8,173 nucleotides of DNA. Source: Desulfoprunum sp. (lineage in GTDB: Bacteria; Desulfobacterota; Desulfobulbia; Desulfobulbales; Desulfocapsaceae). How positions within the stretch are numbered: the first letter of the stretch is position 1; each line of letters begins with the position of its first letter. The translations under genes were made by a program, and so were the position numbers. The DNA is taken from NCBI GenBank assembly GCA_030696435.1, contig JAUYSF010000099.1, positions 1-8,173 of the forward strand. The letters run 5' to 3'. The notes under the pieces were generated by a model. It saw only the letters and a list, made by a program, of their open reading frames with translations. It did no database searches and had not been told where the DNA came from. Positions 8,029-8,173 of the stretch are shown here, piece after piece.

Positions 8029-8035
8029 CCTCCTT
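8029..8035 (-). promoter_or_regulatory. Strong Shine-Dalgarno of the methyltransferase gene
   Basis: Read on the minus strand this is AAGGAGG, a near-perfect match to the anti-Shine-Dalgarno of 16S rRNA, six bases before ATG 8022. It decides the start codon: the alternative ATG at 8100 has only AAGGGA about 14 bases upstream. It also indicates efficient translation compared with the weaker sites of the other genes in the window. Confidence 0.85.
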
Positions 8036-8075
8036 GGAATACTGTCCACTCCTAGCCGGGCAAACTCCACCCTCA

Positions 8076-8093
8076 TCTCAGCTGAGAATTCTC
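8076..8093. repeat. Two interlocking perfect palindromes in the methyltransferase leader
   Basis: TCTCAGCTGAGA (8076-8087) is a perfect 12-base palindrome and GAGAATTCTC (8084-8093) a perfect 10-base palindrome; they share the GAGA at 8084-8087. The block lies between the predicted promoter (-10 at 8129-8134) and the start codon at 8022, about 54 bases before the ATG. The symmetry suits a dimeric repressor site. In RNA the central GAGA could pair with only one of the flanking TCTC arms at a time, but the stems are too short to be stable hairpins alone. Function is inferred only from position and symmetry; short palindromes also arise by chance. Confidence 0.4.
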
Positions 8094-8128
8094 TTGCCAT
8101 TGTCGCCCAATCCCTTCACACTAGAATC

Positions 8129-8157
8129 AGTATACAGAGAAATCGGGCGAAACAAAA
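8129..8157 (-). promoter_or_regulatory. Candidate sigma70-type promoter for the methyltransferase
   Basis: On the minus strand the -10 element TATACT (8134-8129) matches TATAAT at five of six positions. Exactly 17 bases upstream is TTTTGT (8157-8152), a poor match to TTGACA. Transcription would begin near 8122 and give a leader of about 100 bases containing the interlocking palindromes and the strong ribosome site. The right edge of the window is AT-richer than the genes, which agrees with a promoter. The weak -35 keeps confidence moderate; an activator could compensate. Confidence 0.4.
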
Positions 8158-8173
8158 GAAAGACGGAATCGGA

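Noticed and set aside
7231..8055. 274-codon open frame on the plus strand
   Set aside because: Antisense to the methyltransferase; no domain pattern, and the minus frame has motif I DLGGGPG and a strong ribosome site.
8020..8100. Methyltransferase start at ATG 8100 (356 residues)
   Set aside because: Its ribosome site is weak and distant, the extra 26 residues do not look like the family, and ATG 8022 has AAGGAGG at ideal spacing.

Overview
The window holds five protein genes in three transcriptional blocks and no RNA gene, mobile element or CRISPR array that I can see. Base composition is GC-rich, coding density is high, and junctions are compact. The protein types (an FtsX/MacB-type permease with its ATPase, a heterodimeric ABC exporter, a class I methyltransferase of the COMT fold) suggest a Gram-negative bacterium. 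The style of the proteins is compatible with a deltaproteobacterium (Desulfobacterota), but that is an impression, not a result.

Left block, minus strand (3164 down to the left edge): a YbbA/LolD-type ABC ATPase is followed, with a TGATG stop/start overlap, by a long permease of the YbbP type. The permease runs off the window with 826 codons visible and probably lacks only its last few residues. Together they should form a MacB-superfamily (type VII) ABC system acting across the inner membrane, on lipid, lipoprotein or an envelope process rather than on solute import.

Middle block, plus strand (3196-7019): two ABC half-exporters overlap by ATGA and form an MdlAB/TM287-288-like heterodimer. 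The first has Asp for the catalytic Glu and Asn for the H-loop His but a normal LSGGQ signature. The second has normal Glu and His but the signature LSSGE. The two sets of changes fall on the same composite ATP site, as expected for a heterodimer with one degenerate and one working site. The start of the first subunit is uncertain: ATG 3196 has a Shine-Dalgarno sequence but adds about 75-90 odd residues, whereas GTG 3418 would give 601 residues, close to its 599-residue partner.

Right block, minus strand (8022 down to 7030): a SAM-dependent O-methyltransferase-like protein converges on the exporter with only 10 bases between the stop codons. Its start at 8022 is fixed by a near-perfect AAGGAGG. 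About 100 bases of leader upstream hold a plausible promoter and two interlocking perfect palindromes that could be an operator.

The window looks like ordinary envelope-transport and small-molecule-methylation genes. I found no convincing undescribed system. The points most worth a second look are the exporter's nucleotide-site asymmetry, the exporter's start, and the palindromic leader of the methyltransferase.
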